Source of the DNA: Bacteroidota bacterium
GTDB taxonomy: Bacteria; Bacteroidota; Bacteroidia; Sphingobacteriales; Sphingobacteriaceae
Length of the DNA: 38,208 nucleotides
Reading direction: 5' to 3'
Assembly (NCBI GenBank): GCA_013288235.1
Contig: JABDCF010000005.1
Location: forward strand, 1 to 38,208
The notes under the pieces were generated by a model that had not been told where the DNA came from, made no database searches, and worked only from the letters and a program-made list of their open reading frames with translations. Shown piece by piece: positions 35,930-38,208 of the stretch. Within the stretch, counting starts at the first letter, position 1; the number at the start of each line of letters is the position of its first letter. A program made the position numbers and the translations under genes.

Positions 35930-37230
35930 TTATAACCTGGCATCAACAATACCCCTATTGATAAAGGCTTTGGTATCGAAAATTACTGCATTATTGCCAT
36001 TTGTTAATTTATTATAATCAATTGTATTAAATTCATCGTGGGCAACTGCTAATATAATGGCATCATATGCGGTGTCTAAATTAGGCACCAGGTTTAAATT
36101 GTACTCTTCATGAACCTTTTCATTATCTGCCCAGGGGTCGTAAATATCAACGCTAATTCCAAACTGGTGCAATTCATGATAAATGTCAACTACTTTGGTA
36201 TTACGGATATCGGGGCAATTTTCTTTAAAGGTTATACCTAATATTAATGCCTTGCAACCTGCTATTTTATGGCCTTTTTGTATAAGCAGCTTAACAACCT
36301 TATTGGCAACAAACAGCCCCATATTATCATTAACCCTTCTGCCGGATAGTATTACCTGGGGATGATAACCTAATGATTCCGCCTTATGTGCAAGGTAATA
36401 AGGATCAACACCTATACAATGGCCGCCTACTAAGCCGGGTTTATATTTCAAAAAGTTCCATTTGGTACCTGCCGCATCCAGTACATCGTTGGTATCGATG
36501 CCCATGCGGTCGAATATCAATGCTAACTCGTTAACAAAGGAAATATTAACATCGCGTTGTGCGTTTTCAATGGCTTTTGATGCTTCCGCAACTTTAATGC
36601 TTGGTGCTTTGTGTGTACCGGCAATTATAATAGAGCGGTACAGTTCATCAACCCTTTCCGCAATTTCAGGTGTCGAACCGCTGGTTACTTTTTTGATCTT
36701 TGTTAAAGTATTAACCTTATCGCCAGGGTTGATACGCTCGGGTGAATAACCCGCAAAAAAATCAACGTTGAATTTTAATCCCGATACTTTTTCAAGTACC
36801 GGTACGCAATCTTCTTCGGTACAACCAGGATATACAGTCGATTCATAGATCACAAGGTCACCCTTTTTTAAAACAGCACCCAACATTTCTGATGCTTTGA
36901 TCAACGGGGTAAGGTCTGGTGCCTTAAACTGGTTAATAGGCGTTGGGACTGTTACGATAAAGGTATTATAATTACGCAGAGCCTCTTTATCAAAGGTAAA
37001 ATCCAAACCAATGTTTTTTTCTCCTTTTTAAGCCTGATAACGCTTTCCAGGTCTTCCAGGTCGGCTTCCATGGTGCGGTCGGTGCCACCACTAAGCTCGT
37101 GAACACGTTCTTTATTAATATCAAAGCCGAGGACGTTATATTTTTTTGCAAACTCCACAGCAAGCGGTAACCCTACGTAACCCAACCCGATTACCGCAAT
37201 ATTAAATTGTTTAACGTCATTAAAGTCCAT
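35930..37230 (-). pseudogene. UDP-HexNAc 6-dehydrogenase with one-base frameshift (TviB/WbpA-like)
   Basis: Two adjoining frames together make one nucleotide-sugar dehydrogenase of about 433 aa. The first part (from ATG 37230) has NAD motif VIGLGYVGLPLAVEFAKKY and GFDINKERV and runs to RLKKEKK. The second part continues at GLDFTFDKEAL with VTVPTPINQ, NAQRDVNISFVNELA, the active-site Cys in GLVGGHCIGVDPYYLAHKA, and ILGITFKENCPDIRNTK. The break falls in seven A's (minus strand, 37014-37020); eight A's, or a -1 slip, would restore a continuous protein. It should oxidise UDP-HexNAc to the uronic acid. It may be a true mutation, a slippage/phase-variable site or a sequencing error. Confidence 0.85.
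37014..37020 (-). repeat. A7 homopolymer at the dehydrogenase frameshift
   Basis: Seven A's read GAG AAA AAA ACA in the upstream frame. A -1 shift after the second AAA gives AAC ATT GGT TTG GAT, exactly the missing join (N-I-G-L-D). Seven-A runs are prone to polymerase slippage as well as to base-calling errors. Confidence 0.8.
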
Positions 37231-37291
37231 AATAATAAGATGTGTATAGGTAGATGATGGTTTATTATGAGAACTACGTTGTCATAAAGCT

Positions 37292-38208
37292 TTATTTTTT
37301 GCTCTTATTCTTGAATACTTTTTTGAAGAAAGATAACCTTTTAGGTTTATCTTCCTGGTAATAACCTCCGCCATAGCCATAACCGTAACCATAGCCATAT
37401 CCGTAGCCATAACCGTAGCCATAACCGTAGCCATAACCCGATTTGTAATCGATCGCGTTGAATACTATATTTAAGTTCGGCAGTTTTTGGTTTTGATAAA
37501 AATCGTCAATTAAATAAATCTGGTTCTTTAACGTATAATTATGGCGTACAATAAACATGGTTGAATCTGCAAATTTGGATAAAATTTGCGCATCGGTAAC
37601 CAGCCCCACAGGTGGCGCATCAATAAGTACGTAGTCAAAATCTTGCTGTAACTCTTTCACCAATGTTTCAATCCTCCCATTGGTAAGCAACTCTGCAGGA
37701 TTAGGCGGCACAGGGCCGCAGGTAATTATCGAATAGTTCTCCAGCTGTGGTACAGGTTTAATAATGTCTTTATAAGACATTTTAGAAATTAGATAATTGG
37801 ATATACCCTGTTCATTGGCAAGGCCTAATGCAACGTGTAATTTTGGCTTGCGTAAATCCAGCTCGAGAATGATTACTTTTTTTCCAGACATTGCAAGGCT
37901 GGCGCCAAGGTTTAACGAAACAAAGGATTTACCCTCGCCACTGACGCCTGAAGTAAACAGCAACACTTTATGTTCATGGCCTGCGCCCACAAACTGCAGG
38001 TTAGTACGTAGTGTTCTTATCTGTTCAGCTACTATCGACCGTGGTTTTTCCACTACAATAAGTGACTTAGTGTCGTCGGAATGCGCAATTTCAGCCAAAA
38101 CCGGTGCATTGGTTATTTTTTCAATATCGGATCGTTTGGTGATCCGATTATTAAGCATGTGCCTTATATAAATGATAATTACCGGGAAAAATAAACCCAG
38201 CATAAAGA
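37292..38208 (-). CDS. Wzc-like bacterial tyrosine kinase, C-terminal part (5' end off window)
   Basis: The frame is open to the right edge; the ATG at 38203 is internal, as it begins in the second membrane helix (LGLFFPVIIIYIRHM). The N-terminal Wzz-type periplasmic domain is therefore outside the window. The BY-kinase domain has QIRTLRTNLQF, Walker A GVSGEGKSFVSLNLG, Walker A' VIILELDLRKPKL and Walker B YVLIDAPPV. The C-terminus holds eleven Gly-Tyr pairs, then GGGYYQ and a Lys-rich tail, the Tyr cluster being the expected autophosphorylation site. Wzc proteins control chain length and export by phosphorylation cycles in Wzx/Wzy systems. The outer-membrane exporter Wza would be expected further upstream. 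Confidence 0.93.
   Translation of the reverse strand, partial: FMLGLFFPVIIIYIRHMLNNRITKRSDIEKITNAPVLAEIAHSDDTKSLIVVEKPRSIVAEQIRTLRTNLQFVGAGHEHKVLLFTSGVSGEGKSFVSLNLGASLAMSGKKVIILELDLRKPKLHVALGLANEQGISNYLISKMSYKDIIKPVPQLENYSIITCGPVPPNPAELLTNGRIETLVKELQQDFDYVLIDAPPVGLVTDAQILSKFADSTMFIVRHNYTLKNQIYLIDDFYQNQKLPNLNIVFNAIDYKSGYGYGYGYGYGYGYGYGYGYGYGGGYYQEDKPKRLSFFKKVFKNKSKK
37373..37438 (-). repeat. 66-bp Gly-Tyr codon repeat in the tyrosine kinase tail
   Basis: Eleven consecutive hexamers encode Gly-Tyr, with synonymous variation (TAT/TAC; GGT, GGC, GGA). The period-6 array could change length by slippage in steps of two residues without shifting frame, altering the number of phosphorylatable Tyr. 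Confidence 0.9.

Noticed and set aside
37797..38171. Plus-strand open frame of 124 codons opposite the tyrosine kinase
   Set aside because: Antisense of a conserved kinase domain; no protein-like pattern.
38201..38203. ATG as the start of the tyrosine kinase
   Set aside because: The frame is open to the window edge and the ATG lies at the second membrane helix, so the gene is cut, not short.

Overview
The window looks like chromosomal DNA of a Bacteroidota bacterium, most probably family Sphingobacteriaceae (Mucilaginibacter/Pedobacter-like). The grounds are low-to-moderate GC, Bacteroidetes-type -7 promoter boxes (TAnnTTTG), a 652-residue GyrB, a lipoprotein-type OmpH/Skp protein, and a tyrosine kinase with a long Gly-Tyr tail. 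The genus is inferred from general familiarity, not from a database search.

Left part (about 1-5.65 kb) is ordinary backbone. It holds the 3' end of a PAS protein that stops after a histidine-kinase-like helical region, a retropepsin-like protease, a PadR regulator with a downstream membrane protein and a 33-bp perfect palindrome at its promoter, gyrB with a strong terminator, an OmpH-like lipoprotein and a guanine deaminase.

Right part (about 5.66 kb to the right edge) is one long run of minus-strand genes, a Wzx/Wzy-type surface polysaccharide locus, read from high to low coordinates. It opens with the Wzc-like tyrosine kinase (cut by the window edge) and a UDP-HexNAc dehydrogenase carrying a one-base frameshift in an A7 tract. 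Next comes a complete tightly overlapping nonulosonic acid set, legB-legC-legH-legI(neuB)-legG(neuC)-ptmE-legF, which should make CMP-legionaminic acid or a close isomer. It is followed by a flippase, two Gfo/Idh oxidoreductases, a GT-B-like protein with an HP motif (candidate nonulosonate transferase), an SGNH hydrolase, a Wzy-like polymerase, a secreted beta-helix-like protein, an AsnB-type amidotransferase, wecB, a heparinase II/III-fold protein, a GT4 glycosyltransferase, a WbpV/WbpK-like reductase and a WecA/WbpL-like initiating transferase. A WbpM-type 4,6-dehydratase closes the run.

Between the WbpL-like and WbpM-like genes sit three tandem paralogous lipoproteins. Each has a lipobox, a polar coiled-coil-like stalk and a BNR/Asp-box sialidase-like propeller. 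They are flanked by the only long gene-free stretches of the locus. A triplicated, stalked, cell-anchored sialidase-fold protein inside a locus that makes a sialic-acid-like sugar is the most unusual arrangement here. It suggests that the cell binds, edits or turns over its own nonulosonate glycan; this is an inference.

Taken together, the genes predict a small repeat unit built on undecaprenyl-phosphate. It would start with a D-QuiNAc/D-FucNAc-type sugar (WbpM, WbpV-like, WbpL-like), be extended by one GT4 enzyme and capped or branched with a nonulosonate, and may include an amidated uronic acid (dehydrogenase plus AsnB). It would then be flipped and polymerised by Wzx/Wzy under Wzc control. 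No tRNA, rRNA, CRISPR array, insertion sequence or prophage was recognised.
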